The notes under the pieces: generated by a model
The model's input: only the letters and a program-made list of their open reading frames with translations
Told to the model about the DNA's origin: nothing
The model's database searches: none
Part shown: one piece after another, positions 56,601-64,000 of the stretch
Layout: each line of letters starts with the position of its first letter
Position numbering within the stretch: the first letter of the stretch is position 1
Origin: Buxus sempervirens
Taxonomy: Eukaryota; Streptophyta; Magnoliopsida; Buxales; Buxaceae
Reading direction: 5' to 3'
DNA: 64,000 nt
NCBI GenBank assembly: GCA_947561395.2
Contig: OX387192.1
Span: 3,100,001-3,164,000 of the forward strand
Translations under genes and position numbers: made by a program

Positions 56601-59600
56601 AGGGATAGGTTATAGTTCTAAGCCCTTTTTGATGTTTTTTGTTTTGAAAAAGGGATCTTCATAGTCACTTGTATTTTCATACTTGTAGGTACTATGTACT
56701 TCTCTTCTTTTAATCAAATATCATTACTTATCAAAAAAAATTACATGCTTTTGTTCTGATTTCTGTACTGCGGATAATCATTCTTCAATGATGACTTACA
56801 CTCTTGTGTTCCAATCTTGAAAATATTGCAAGATGCCTTCCCACATATATCAATTCATTGATGGATGATCAAATTCAAAAGAAAAAAACGCTGTGTTACA
56901 TACTCTATGCAAAAGGGTTTATACCACATCCATTAGAAGCACTTAATTAAAACCTACCTCTAAGAAATGATAACAAATAACATAAATGAACCTAAAATTT
57001 TTCAATGCAGAATTTATTGATTAAAAGAAGAGGAACTCAAAGAAAATACATCATGACATCCCAAAGACAATGCCATGGTTTGAAAGCCCATGTTATCAAA
57101 ATGTCATAATTTTTTAGTAGCCCAAGCGAAATATGAGGGAAATCAACCAATATAAATTTTCCACCATGTCGCCAATCTATCAATGACATGACAAAAAATT
57201 CCCCTGATATAAAGGAATATTGGGAAAACCTTACCCAAATGGGAAACTTGACGGTTAAAATGTTTTTATGCCTTTATAAGCGCAATATGCATCAAAACAA
57301 AAACAAAAAAGAATATGATAGCAAAAATCATTATTATATACAATAAATATTTTGAATATAAAGTTTATTTGCACTTGATTATTAATTTATTTCATATTTT
57401 ATGCTAACAGTTGATAATTGAGGCATGCATGCCTGAAAACTTCTCTCATGCTGGGGAAACTGACATCTCAGCATTCATGGCTAGCCCACATGGCATGCAA
57501 TATCATCATTTAAAACATTGGAGCCTTATGCTAAATGAATTATAACACATCCAATGGAAGCAACCAACAAAAAAACTGCCTTCAAGAAATAATCCCAAAT
57601 ACTGTAAGCAATTATGAATTTATTTTAATGTAGAATTTATTTATTTCAAAAAAAAGTCAAAGGAAATTCACCAGTTAATCCATAGGGAACAACTGAAGGA
57701 TGACATATCAACAAGCTAATAGAATAAAAAGGGCATTAAATCAATAAAAAAGGATCCCAAACCAATTAATGCAACATCACATCCCAAAAAATCAACCTCT
57801 TTTAAAGTACCCCCTCACTAAGCTTTCTATTATCTCACTGGCCAATTCATAAATCCCAAAAGAAAAGATATGTTAATTGACCGACAGATCTGGTGAATCA
57901 GACTAATTGGATGAAATTTTTCAGTCAATGTCCCACAATCTTTCTCAAGAATCAAAACAATGAAAATGGTTTGATACTCATGTTAATATTCCCTCTTAAC
58001 AAAACCATTAAAAACCCCAATCATCGTTAATCATATCCAAGCAACCTTAGTAGAATGCGATCATAATACCATCTGACCTTGAGATTTATCACCAGAAAGC
58101 TCATATACCATCCTTTTTAACCTTTTTCTCGTAGAACTTTCTTATCAGCCAAGTTGCTCACTCCAGTAGTATTGTACACAATTCGCCATTCCTAACATTG
58201 AAAATATGATTAGATGCTGATTTTTTTTTTTTGGATCGGTAATAAGGATTATATTAGATGCTGATTGTTATAACCTAGAAAAGGCTGAATTAAAGCCTCT
58301 TAAATTCTTCAGATCTTCTATCATGCCCTTTTTTGTGATCAAATTTCTTCTGTAATTGGCCATCTTCTAAAGGCATTGGTGCCTTCATAAGTTCCTTTTG
58401 ACCCTTAATTTTTGTATCTGATTGAATTCTTCCTTTCTCAGAGACACCTCTACTGTGTGTTTGAAATTGATCTTTCTAATCCTAACCTTGCTATCAAAGT
58501 TCCTCAATTCCTCAATTTTATGTCAATCACCTCCAAAGCATTCTTCTTCATATCCACCACCCTAAAAATTTCATGAGATAGATTCCTTCCCCACTTCGAT
58601 AGGGCCACGATAAGCAGAAATGACCTGACCCATGTGGTCCCTAAAAACTCCTCCAACACCTGCTAATCCTGGATTTCCCAGAGAGCTTCCATCAAAATTC
58701 AGCTTAATGAACCCTTCAGGAGGTGGTGCCCAAGCACAAATAGGTACAACCACTACAAGGAAAGAAAAACAAACTGTAGCCCAACTCCTCATCATAACAT
58801 TATCGGAAATGTCATGGAACTCAGGGTACCTGTTAGCCCATAATACAACCGATAATCTAATAGCTTCAACTACTAACCATATATGGTACCTGTTAGCCCA
58901 TAAAACAAACTGTAGCCCAACTCCTCATCATAACACAATGAAGAAATAAATGGTCAATGGACTCTCCTTGCCGCATACATAAGAAGCATATATTGGGTGA
59001 TATAGATAACCATTTTTGTCTATTTTGGAGGTGATCAGCAGTATTTATTTTGTAAAGAAGAACGGTCCACACAAATGCTTTGATCTTAGGAGGTAACAAA
59101 GGCTTCCAAAGAGAAGAACAAGGGAAGGAAGAAGAAGAATGAGAAGGAGAGGAAACAGTCCTACATAAATCGAAAAAGGACCTACAAGAGAAGATACCCG
59201 AAGCCTCAGGACACCAGATATGTCTATCATGATACCCCGAATCAAGAGGCACATCCTTCAAACAATCCAACAAAGATGACAAATCCACAAGCTCAAAGTC
59301 ACGCAGCTCCCTTCTAAAAGGAAGAAACCAATTGAGACCAACGGAAGAAGGGGAGAAAACATCGCAAACTAGAGCATCAGGGAAGGAGACCACCCGAAAA
59401 ATACTAGGAAACTGAAAAGATAGAGCAGATGAACCCCACCAAATATCATGCCAAAAAGAAATAGAGGTGCCAGACCCAACAAATAAACGAACATGGGACT
59501 GGAATAGGGACTGTAAAGGTGCAACATTCTTCCAAATACTGAGAGAAAAAGTACAGGAACCCCCTAACATCCCAACCATTATTTGTAATATCATACTTAG

Positions 59601-62600
59601 AACCAATCACTTGACGCCAAAGGCTATTCCTCTCATTGCTGAAACGCCAAAGCCATTTTGCAAGTAATGAGGAGCTCCTAGCAGAGAGATTTCCTAAGTC
59701 AATCCCTCCCTTCTCCTCAATACTCCCAAAACAATCCTTATTCCATTGTTTCAACTTGAGTTTAATACCTCTAAGACTTCTCATTACCTAAAACCCGCCC
59801 ACCCTTGGACTCCATCATTTACCTCGGACCACCAATCTTTTATTATCTAACCAAAATTAGGGTGCTCTAGCCACATATTTTTGAATCTAAAGGGGGAAGG
59901 ACCTCTGGAAACCCCTCCTGCAACCAGGAATAAAGGATAATGATAGGAGATGGGTCTAGATAGTAAGGACTGGGCCACCAATTGAGAATGAGAATCCCAT
60001 GCGTTCAAGGCAAGGGTTCTATCAATCCTAGAACACAGAGGAGGAACCTGAAAATTAGACCAAGTATAAAAACCTGCACTTAAAGGATAATCGATAAGAT
60101 CGTAATTCTAAATCCAATTACAAAAATTCCGCATACTCCTATTTACCCTCGAAATCCCATTACTATTCTCATGAGAATAACGAATCACATTAAAATCCCC
60201 CATAATGAGCCAAGGCACATCTAATCCTGGGTATGCCTCATCCAACTCATTCCAAAATCGATCCCAACCACTAGCACGTGATGGTCCATACACACCAGTG
60301 AACCACCAATCAAACTGGTCACTCAAAGAAATAAATTTGATAGACAGAGAAAATTCCCCCATTTTTCTCTCCTGTTTTCTCACACTCAAAGTATCCCACA
60401 TAATCAGAATACCACCCGCTGAACCTACCAATGGAAGAAAATCCCAATCTTTATCTCTGTCTTCCCACAAACTTCTCACTAGCCTTCTCTCAATGGATTC
60501 CTTCTTTGTTTCTTGAAGTACAAAAATATCAGGCTTGACTCTGAAACAAAAATCCTTAACAGCTCTTTTTTTATCCTCACCCCCCAGCCCCTAGTAAGCT
60601 TATGATATATATAAATAAGCATTTCTATATTTACTTATTGATTACTCTCCATGTGCAAGAATTTAATAACTTGGAAGTGGTCATATGGTAATGTGTCATA
60701 TCATTTTCATTTGGAGGGCAATAAACTTCTTATTGGGCATTGTTTTTGCTCACCCTGTTTTGGGAATTTATTTTTCAGGTTTACACCAAAGCCAAGCTGC
60801 GAAGAAGAATGACTAGTTATTTGCTTTGTTTTTGAGAAATCACTTTAATGCCTATGGTTGACATTCTATTAGGGATTTTTTTTTTTTACTTCAAGTTTTG
60901 GTGCTGATTTCAGTGGGATTGTACTGAGAACTTTATTTCACTTTGGTTGATGTTGGATTTACTTTTGATTCCACTTTTATGAATGAAGATGATGAACCTC
61001 TTCATTATTACAGGTTTTTTTTATTATTATTAAATGATGGGTTTTGTGGTAGTTTGGTGTTTTGGTAACGTTCCGGTACGTCACAAGTATACCCTATTGT
61101 ATATTGTGAGTTCAGGGCGTTACAGAATGGTATCAGAGCTGGATCCAAGTCCAGTAGTCCGTGACTGGTGTGGATCCTGGCGTTGCCCAGGAAAGGTGGT
61201 TGGACCAATGAAGGCGAGCCCCTGAGGGGTTGGCAGGCTTCTAGGTGGCCACTGCACGGGGATGTGCAGCCCTGAAAGGGGATATTGTGATATTCCGATC
61301 CCACATTGGAAACGGATGAATACCCGGTATGGTATAAGACAAGGTTTACAATTCCGAAATTTCGGTTTTTGGACCCCCGGCAATGCGTTTCGCCGAGGGA
61401 AATCGCTGGGGGTGCATCATTGGTGACTTGACCGAAATTTCAACGATTTGTCACCGAAATGGGGCGGCGTGCCGAGTGAAACAAAACGAAATAGGCGAAA
61501 CGGAAAAAAAATGTATTTTTTATTGGCGAAACGGGGCAGCGTGCCAACGAAATTTCCCCAAAATCCGAAAAAAAACCAAATTTTGCCCCTTTTTTTTATT
61601 TTTCCGCCGTTTCGGCGGAAATTTCGTTTTGGCCAATAGGCGGCACGCCCACCAGCACCGAAATTGCAAACCTTGGTATAAGAGTCAAGAAAAACACTTA
61701 ACCAAGCAAGGCGCCTTTTGAGGACAAAACTGTGTGGGCTTAGGCCGAAAGCGGACAATACCTCGCTGGGTTAGGTCGTTACAGAATGTGTCAAGTAGAG
61801 CCAACTAGAACAAGAACAGTAGATAATGAGATAGATGAATTCCTAATAATGACCGATTTACATGGGGGGACCAACTATAAGTCCTTATCTTTTTTATTTA
61901 ATTACAGATTACAGATGAATTAAGTACTCGTGTTTAAGGGGATTTTCCTTGGTGTATGTTATTTGAAAATGATATAGTTATGCAAAATTGAAGTTCGTGT
62001 TTAAGGGGATTTTCCTTGGTGTATGGATTTATTAAGTTGAACTAAGACTGAGCATATATAGTGCATATTTAGAGAAAATAATAATCAAAGTGAAAGATAT
62101 TTATAAGGATATTGCATATAGAATTAGAGTGGGATTGCTTAAGGGTAAAGACCCTTGTAGAATGTTATGTGATCAACGCGTTCCACTTAAACTAAAAGAC
62201 AATTTTTACAAGACAACCATTAGACCTGCTGAATATTAGTTAACAAAGAAACAAGATATACATAGTATGAGCATTACTCAAATGAGGATGTTGGGATGGA
62301 TGAGTAAGGAAATATCATAAATGAATGCATCTGAGATATAGTGTTGCATAAATAGTAGATAAGGTAAAAGAAAGTAGGTTTAGATGGTTTGGGCACATCA
62401 AGAAAAGTGGATATATTACTTCATGTCATGATATATCACCAAACTTACAATGCATCGCTTGATACCACGATATATCCTTCATAAATTGTAAAATTATAAC
62501 TACCCCCCGGATTTATGCTGCCATCTAAGAAATGGTGATATGCTGCCTAAGATATCTAGAAATATATCAATATTTAAAAATATAGTTTTACATTATACAA

Positions 62601-63280
62601 GATTTATTTTCTTTTCAACCAAAGGGAAGTCAATGAGATAGGCTTTAGTTCATTGCAGACGTCAAATTAGAATATGGCCCTTGACCAATTGAATGTTTAA
62701 ATGGGTTAATGAGTTTTACAAATATCAGCACATTCAACTACCCAAGAGATTGCTAGAAAAACATAAATGCCTGACAATAATGTCAAGAAGAAAAGCACAT
62801 CTACAAGGCATTAGCATATTCAAGACATAAGAGTCATTCAATAGCTGTTGCAGTTCATGAAAACTAAAAAACAAATTAATAATGACATCAAGGTCAAAGT
62901 CACTGCACTCACTTAAATGCAAGAATAGATGTTTTGTAAACTTTGATCGCCAATTCTTGACAGTCGGATTTTGTTGCATGATAAACATTCGCCTACCAAA
63001 AAAATAAAATAAAAATTTATTGCATGGTCAGTATGCATATTTTCTGAATTGTTCATACCATGATTGTTATGAATTAAAAAGCAAGAAAAGTAATCAAATG
63101 AATAAGATAATTAACTGACTGCAATTGCAGAAAACAAATCTTAAGAGAGCAGGACAGAACACGGGAAGAAAAATATGCATTGCGTACTTCTTTCCCAGTA
63201 GAGATGCAACCATTAATATCTTGAAATATGCCCCGGTTCAGCATTTTGAACAAAACCATGCGAGTTCTTGGATCTATGGC
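38143..63280 (-). CDS. RIO1: RIO1 atypical protein kinase, ten exons in window
   Basis: RIO1 is an atypical Ser/Thr kinase/ATPase needed for late 40S subunit maturation. Exons from 5' to 3' are 63188-63280, 62913-62992, 54448-54561, 41122-41195, 40478-40554, 39525-39608, 39335-39427, 39136-39243, 38987-39058 and 38143-38604. All phases match and give 418 residues. The N-terminal exons lie right of the window. Landmarks are STGKEANVYHA (ATP loop), [10 protein letters not shown] (Lys), [12 protein letters not shown] (catalytic loop), [15 protein letters not shown] (metal site) and a basic C-terminus ending [14 protein letters not shown]. Two introns are 8,351 and 13,252 bp and full of transposons; the others are 77-869 bp. 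The intron before the last exon has a GC donor. No frame damage is seen, so the gene looks functional. Confidence 0.95.
38987..39058 (-). CDS. RIO1: RIO1 exon with GC splice donor
   Basis: 24 codons ([24 protein letters not shown]). The donor reads GTGCAG/GCAAGTTA: GC in place of GT with an otherwise perfect consensus. The joined protein VFVQSFIP keeps the family spacing (VFMKSYIP). Confidence 0.9.
39136..39243 (-). CDS. RIO1: RIO1 exon ([16 protein letters not shown])
   Basis: 36 codons, acceptor CATGCAG, donor GAG/GTTTGC, phase 0 at both ends. Confidence 0.93.
39335..39427 (-). CDS. RIO1: RIO1 exon with metal-binding IIDVSQ
   Basis: 31 codons, [20 protein letters not shown] and on to EDCVHIS. 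Acceptor TTGGCAG, donor TCT/GTAAGTT. Confidence 0.95.
39525..39608 (-). CDS. RIO1: RIO1 exon with catalytic loop HGDLSEYN
   Basis: 28 codons, [28 protein letters not shown]. Carries the catalytic Asp and the Asn of the loop. Acceptor GTATGCAG, donor GAG/GTAAGCC. Confidence 0.95.
40478..40554 (-). CDS. RIO1: RIO1 exon ([20 protein letters not shown])
   Basis: 77 bp, completes the Gly of EFIG and encodes through EGYLE. Acceptor AATACAG, donor GAG/GTCTGC. Confidence 0.93.
41122..41195 (-). CDS. RIO1: RIO1 exon ([20 protein letters not shown])
   Basis: 74 bp, phase 2 to phase 1, ending in VMEFI plus G. Acceptor ACTGCAG, donor ATAG/GTACTG. Confidence 0.93.
41975..44800 (+). mobile_element. RTE LINE, nearly full length, decayed
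   Basis: It begins near CCGGTCCCAAGCCTAG and ends in GATGATGATGAAGA. In order it shows an endonuclease ([26 protein letters not shown], about 42265-42420), then RT blocks ([12 protein letters not shown] near 43750; [20 protein letters not shown] near 43895; [13 protein letters not shown] near 43998), then [15 protein letters not shown] and RPKK at the C-terminus. The FADD catalytic motif is intact, but many stops and frameshifts break the ORF. It lies in the 13-kb RIO1 intron, in the opposite orientation to the gene. Confidence 0.85.
44900..46080. mobile_element. possible non-autonomous DNA element with GCCTAGGCG-rich ends
   Basis: Two GC-rich clusters of short palindromic motifs flank about 1 kb: 44917-45050 (GCCTCACGCCTCGG, GCGCCAAGGCG, CCGCCTGGGC, AAGGCGG) and 46010-46070 (CCGCCTAGGCATTCGCC, GCCTAGGCG). 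The ends resemble each other in inverted orientation (GTTATTAAAGGTGCTCGCC against ATTATCTAATCGCC), but I cannot fix a target duplication. The interior holds CT-rich sequence without a gene. Confidence 0.35.
46081..47421. other. RIO1 intron sequence, nothing recognised
   Basis: AT-rich intronic DNA between transposons. A T-rich tract at about 46629-46641 and TTTTTTTTCTCTCAATAAAA near 47010-47030 could be decayed LINE tails. Confidence 0.4.
47729..48087 (-). repeat. Reina 3' LTR
   Basis: 359 bp. It differs from the other LTR by roughly six or seven substitutions and an extra 13-bp segment (ACAAACGAAGAGA-like, near 47812-47824). Confidence 0.92.
48093..48103 (-). other. polypurine tract of the Reina element
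   Basis: Minus strand AGATGGGGAGG lies five bases inside the 3' LTR, the expected plus-strand priming site. Confidence 0.7.
48101..51599 (-). pseudogene. Reina pol (protease-RT-RNase H-integrase-chromodomain)
   Basis: Domains in order: retropepsin [17 protein letters not shown] from [20 protein letters not shown] to [12 protein letters not shown]; RNase H ([24 protein letters not shown]); integrase zinc-binding part ([19 protein letters not shown]) and core ([31 protein letters not shown]); and a chromodomain-like end ([20 protein letters not shown]). Damage: the RT motif FFDD reads FFVD (Val codon at 50361-50363); a TGA at 50028-50030 replaces a Trp codon; a one-base frameshift near 48527 precedes the chromodomain part; a frameshift separates pol from the gag zinc knuckle near 51600. 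Integrase SDRD reads SDCD. Confidence 0.92.
51602..52573 (-). pseudogene. Reina gag with premature stops
   Basis: The frame starts at ATG 52571-52573 just after the PBS. It meets a TAG at 52412-52414 and continues in the same frame with the capsid domain ([59 protein letters not shown]) to a TGA near 51683. Beyond it lies a zinc knuckle [14 protein letters not shown]. Both stops are single-base changes away from sense codons. The capsid region itself looks well preserved. Confidence 0.88.
52584..52599 (-). other. primer-binding site of the Reina element
   Basis: Minus strand TGGTATCAAAGCAGTG, three bases inside the 5' LTR, matches the initiator-Met tRNA PBS (TGGTATCAGAGC) with one change. 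Confidence 0.85.
52603..52948 (-). repeat. Reina 5' LTR
   Basis: 346 bp, TGTTACACACTC...GATGGTAACA, the partner of 47729-48087. Confidence 0.92.
53424..54447. other. RIO1 intron, AT-rich and GA/CT-rich
   Basis: TA microsatellite runs near 53436-53450 and 53530-53552 and CT-rich tracts at 53715-53935. Nothing coding. Confidence 0.5.
54448..54561 (-). CDS. RIO1: RIO1 isolated exon ([20 protein letters not shown])
   Basis: 114 bp, stranded between a 13.3-kb intron downstream and an 8.4-kb intron upstream. It encodes [37 protein letters not shown], a highly conserved RIO1 segment. Acceptor GATTTTAG, donor ATGAG/GTAAAAC. Phases join to AA (Lys) on the 5' side and AG (Arg) on the 3' side. Confidence 0.95.
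54687..54966 (+). mobile_element. 280-bp L1 LINE 3' end with 16-bp target duplication
   Basis: It opens with ORF2 C-terminal coding sequence ([18 protein letters not shown]), then the 3' UTR, and ends CATTACCGATCC plus about 18 A. Flanked by ATTTTAAAACAATAGG at 54671-54686 and 54967-54982. Strongly 5'-truncated. Confidence 0.9.
54983..55833. other. RIO1 intron, nothing recognised
   Basis: AT-rich non-coding sequence between two LINE insertions. Confidence 0.5.
55843..56738 (+). mobile_element. truncated L1 LINE carrying RNase H
   Basis: It starts with [14 protein letters not shown] (end of the RT-associated region), then a 156-codon open frame (55985-56455) with an RNase H domain ([43 protein letters not shown]). 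It ends ATTACTTATCAAAAAAAA. A 9-bp duplication AATTACATG flanks it (55834-55842, 56739-56747). The second catalytic position, normally Glu in AEMLAL, reads Lys (PAKMLAL), so the enzyme is probably inactive even though the frame is open. Confidence 0.9.
56748..58208. other. RIO1 intron with a diverged duplication
   Basis: Two stretches about 620 bp apart (about 56925-57060 and 57535-57680) share CACATCCA(T/A)T(A/G)GAAGCA..., AAGAAAT(G/A)AT, TGTAGAATTTATT(G/T)A-type blocks in the same order, so this is an old duplication or two copies of one unnamed repeat. No gene. Confidence 0.45.
58223..58252 (-). mobile_element. 30-bp minimal LINE insertion
   Basis: Only a poly(T) and GGATCGGTAATAAGGATTAT (the complement of the LINE terminus ...ATTACCGATCCAAAA) sit between two perfect 14-bp copies of ATTAGATGCTGATT (58209-58222, 58253-58266). 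It is an extreme 5' truncation that left only the last 20 or so bases plus tail. Confidence 0.9.
58267..58570. other. unassigned coding-like stretch
   Basis: The minus strand reads [20 protein letters not shown] and [16 protein letters not shown] between stops, which looks once-coding, but I cannot assign it. It may belong to the adjacent LINE or another element. Confidence 0.25.
58571..60600 (-). mobile_element. L1 LINE with its RT domain deleted
   Basis: Read on the minus strand from 60600: endonuclease start ([20 protein letters not shown]), [43 protein letters not shown], then SYHYPL where SDHYPL is expected (catalytic Asp changed). After [14 protein letters not shown] the frame passes directly into [20 protein letters not shown], which in intact elements follows the RT. 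The whole RT, including its YADD motif, is therefore missing in one in-frame deletion near 59705. Then come the zinc region ([18 protein letters not shown], 58960 region) and the start of RNase H ([20 protein letters not shown], 58690 region). The latter two are separated by a duplicated segment. No 3' tail is seen. Confidence 0.85.
58770..58936. repeat. internal duplication in the LINE
   Basis: CAAACTGTAGCCCAACTCCT plus CATCATAACA occurs at about 58769-58798 and again at about 58907-58936. GGTACCTGTTAGCCCATAA occurs at about 58826-58844 and 58885-58903. The segment between them is therefore a stepwise local duplication. Confidence 0.8.
60601..61060. other. RIO1 intron, nothing recognised
   Basis: AT-rich, non-coding. 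Confidence 0.5.
61061..61285 (+). mobile_element. LTR end, PBS and short internal region (TRIM-like)
   Basis: An LTR-type terminus GGGCGTTACA ends at 61124. TGGTATCAGAGCT, an exact initiator-Met tRNA primer-binding site, follows at 61128-61140. After only about 145 bp comes a polypurine tract (GAAAGGGG, 61274-61281) and then the LTR-like repeat at 61286. This is the layout of a TRIM, with no coding capacity. The left LTR does not resemble the right one beyond the last bases, so the element may be recombinant or decayed. Confidence 0.5.
61286..61783 (+). mobile_element. 155-bp LTR-like repeat, interrupted by a hAT MITE
   Basis: Starts TGTGATATTCCGATCCC and ends TTAGGTCGTTACA. Without the MITE it is about 155 bp and aligns with 37265-37419. 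Confidence 0.65.
61340..61675. mobile_element. hAT-type MITE
   Basis: 336 bp with terminal inverted repeats CAAGGTTTACAATTCCG and the complement of CAAGGTTTGCAATTTCGG. It is flanked by a perfect 8-bp duplication GTATAAGA (61332-61339, 61676-61683), diagnostic of hAT elements. The interior has many CGAAAT/GGCGAAAC motifs. No transposase. A decayed relative lies at 29200-29475. Confidence 0.88.
61800..62400 (+). mobile_element. RTE LINE fragment, heavily decayed
   Basis: Scattered blocks match the RTE at 41975-44800: [10 protein letters not shown] (RT motif FADD decayed), [42 protein letters not shown] and [10 protein letters not shown] block GTGTTTAAGGGGATTTTCCT is repeated at 61930 and 61995. 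Many stops. Confidence 0.7.
62401..62912. other. RIO1 intron, nothing recognised
   Basis: AT-rich sequence next to the RIO1 exon at 62913. Confidence 0.5.
62913..62992 (-). CDS. RIO1: RIO1 exon ([20 protein letters not shown])
   Basis: 80 bp. Carries the end of the nucleotide loop and the ATP-contacting Lys (AIKVYKTS). Acceptor TTTGGTAG, donor TTTAA/GTGAGT. One Gly of the family (KSDGQE) is Cys here. Confidence 0.95.
63188..63280 (-). CDS. RIO1: RIO1 exon ([20 protein letters not shown])
   Basis: 31 codons ending [11 protein letters not shown] at GAA/GTACGC. Acceptor GTGTTGCAG. This is the most 5' exon found in the window. Confidence 0.95.
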
Positions 63281-64000
63281 CTGCAACACACTGCAGCGGA
63301 TTATAACTGCCATCTATACAAATTGTTGGAGTGTCAATATCAGATGAAATTAATTGAGAGCACCCCGTCAAAAAACTTCATGTAACTAGCAAGGAATACA
63401 TTCAAAGGCAAGTGATAAAATAAAATGTAGACTAGATGCAATAATGATAGTGTATAAAAGGTAAAACATCAAGTAAAAGCAACAGAAGACAAATGCAAGT
63501 GTTTTAACTCATGTAAAATACTTAATACATATCAAATGTGCTGCTAAAGCTCATCTAGCCTACTCCCATACCATCTAAAGTGGCTTTCCTCATGTGGACT
63601 GATACACAGAGTCAAATTCTTGCTCTAGATAAACTGGTGGTTTGGAACCTGCTGATACCTAATAGATATTACCTTTTCGAGTCAGCAGATGAAAATGGAG
63701 GTCACTTGTCAACTTTCTCAACCAAGGGGCAAGGATGGAGTTTTTCTCTTCGTAACCCACTGATAATTGATATATCAAAAGGCATCTTTATGAATTTATG
63801 ACTGCATTGACTATATTAAAAAGAAAATACTTCTTTAGTCTTGGAGAGTAGTGCCTTATGTTATTCATTGGGTCATTTGATTTGAACCTAATACCCAATT
63901 CTAATGATGTGGAGGTGGGAGCAATAAACTTTCTGCCACTTTTTTCAATGGTACGTTTTACATAATGTTTGACAGCTGCTCTCTATCTTCCTTTTTGGAG
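63281..64000. other. RIO1 upstream intron (partial)
   Basis: Non-coding AT-rich sequence. The N-terminal RIO1 exons are not visible and should lie beyond position 64000. Confidence 0.6.

Noticed and set aside
1-64000. tRNA, rRNA or organelle-derived insertions
   Set aside because: I looked for cloverleaf-type and rRNA-like sequence and found only PBS motifs complementary to tRNA 3' ends. A tRNA scan would be decisive.

Overview
This is a 64 kb piece of nuclear DNA from a flowering plant, probably a woody species with a repeat-rich genome. The evidence is spliced genes with AT-rich introns, a plant P-class PPR gene, LTR retrotransposons of plant-specific lineages (Reina, Del/Tekay-like, Tat-like), plant L1 LINEs carrying an RNase H domain, and RTE LINEs. 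I cannot name the species. There is no sign of bacterial or organellar DNA. One run of 200 Ns (34361-34560) marks an assembly gap.

Three host genes are well supported. (1) An intronless mitochondrial-type PPR gene lies on the minus strand at 12165-13688, with a Site II/telobox promoter region. (2) A USE1-type SNARE gene lies on the plus strand from 26565 to 35635. Its first two coding exons and its last, tail-anchor exon are present; the middle exons are not visible and may lie in the gap. (3) A RIO1 atypical protein kinase gene lies on the minus strand from 38143 to beyond the right part of the window. Ten coding exons can be placed, all phases agree, and two introns of 8.4 and 13.3 kb are filled with transposons. 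One RIO1 intron uses a GC donor. Broken host fragments also occur: a derlin exon fused to an RPL26 copy at 9920-10456.

About half of the window is recognisably transposon-derived. Region by region: 1-4 kb has a gypsy fragment and an in-phase 21-bp minisatellite. 4.2-6.2 kb has a truncated Tat-like LTR. 9.9-12 kb has pseudogenes and LINE scraps. 14.5-21.6 kb has a G-rich repeat and a Del/Tekay-like solo LTR (TSD TTAAG) with a Tat-like solo LTR nested in it (TSD TAAGG). 22-24.6 kb has a solo LTR and a 1.1-kb MITE. 28-33 kb has an RTE tail, a second solo LTR (TSD GAAAG) with GAACG arrays, and a decayed BED-type hAT transposase. 42-62.4 kb, largely RIO1 introns, has RTE LINEs, a truncated L1 split by a 5.2-kb Reina chromovirus, several further L1 insertions with clear target duplications, and a hAT MITE inside a short LTR.

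No cluster of co-functioning genes is seen. The most informative content is the insertion history: nested elements datable by their target duplications, and a conserved housekeeping kinase whose reading frame survives across huge transposon-loaded introns.
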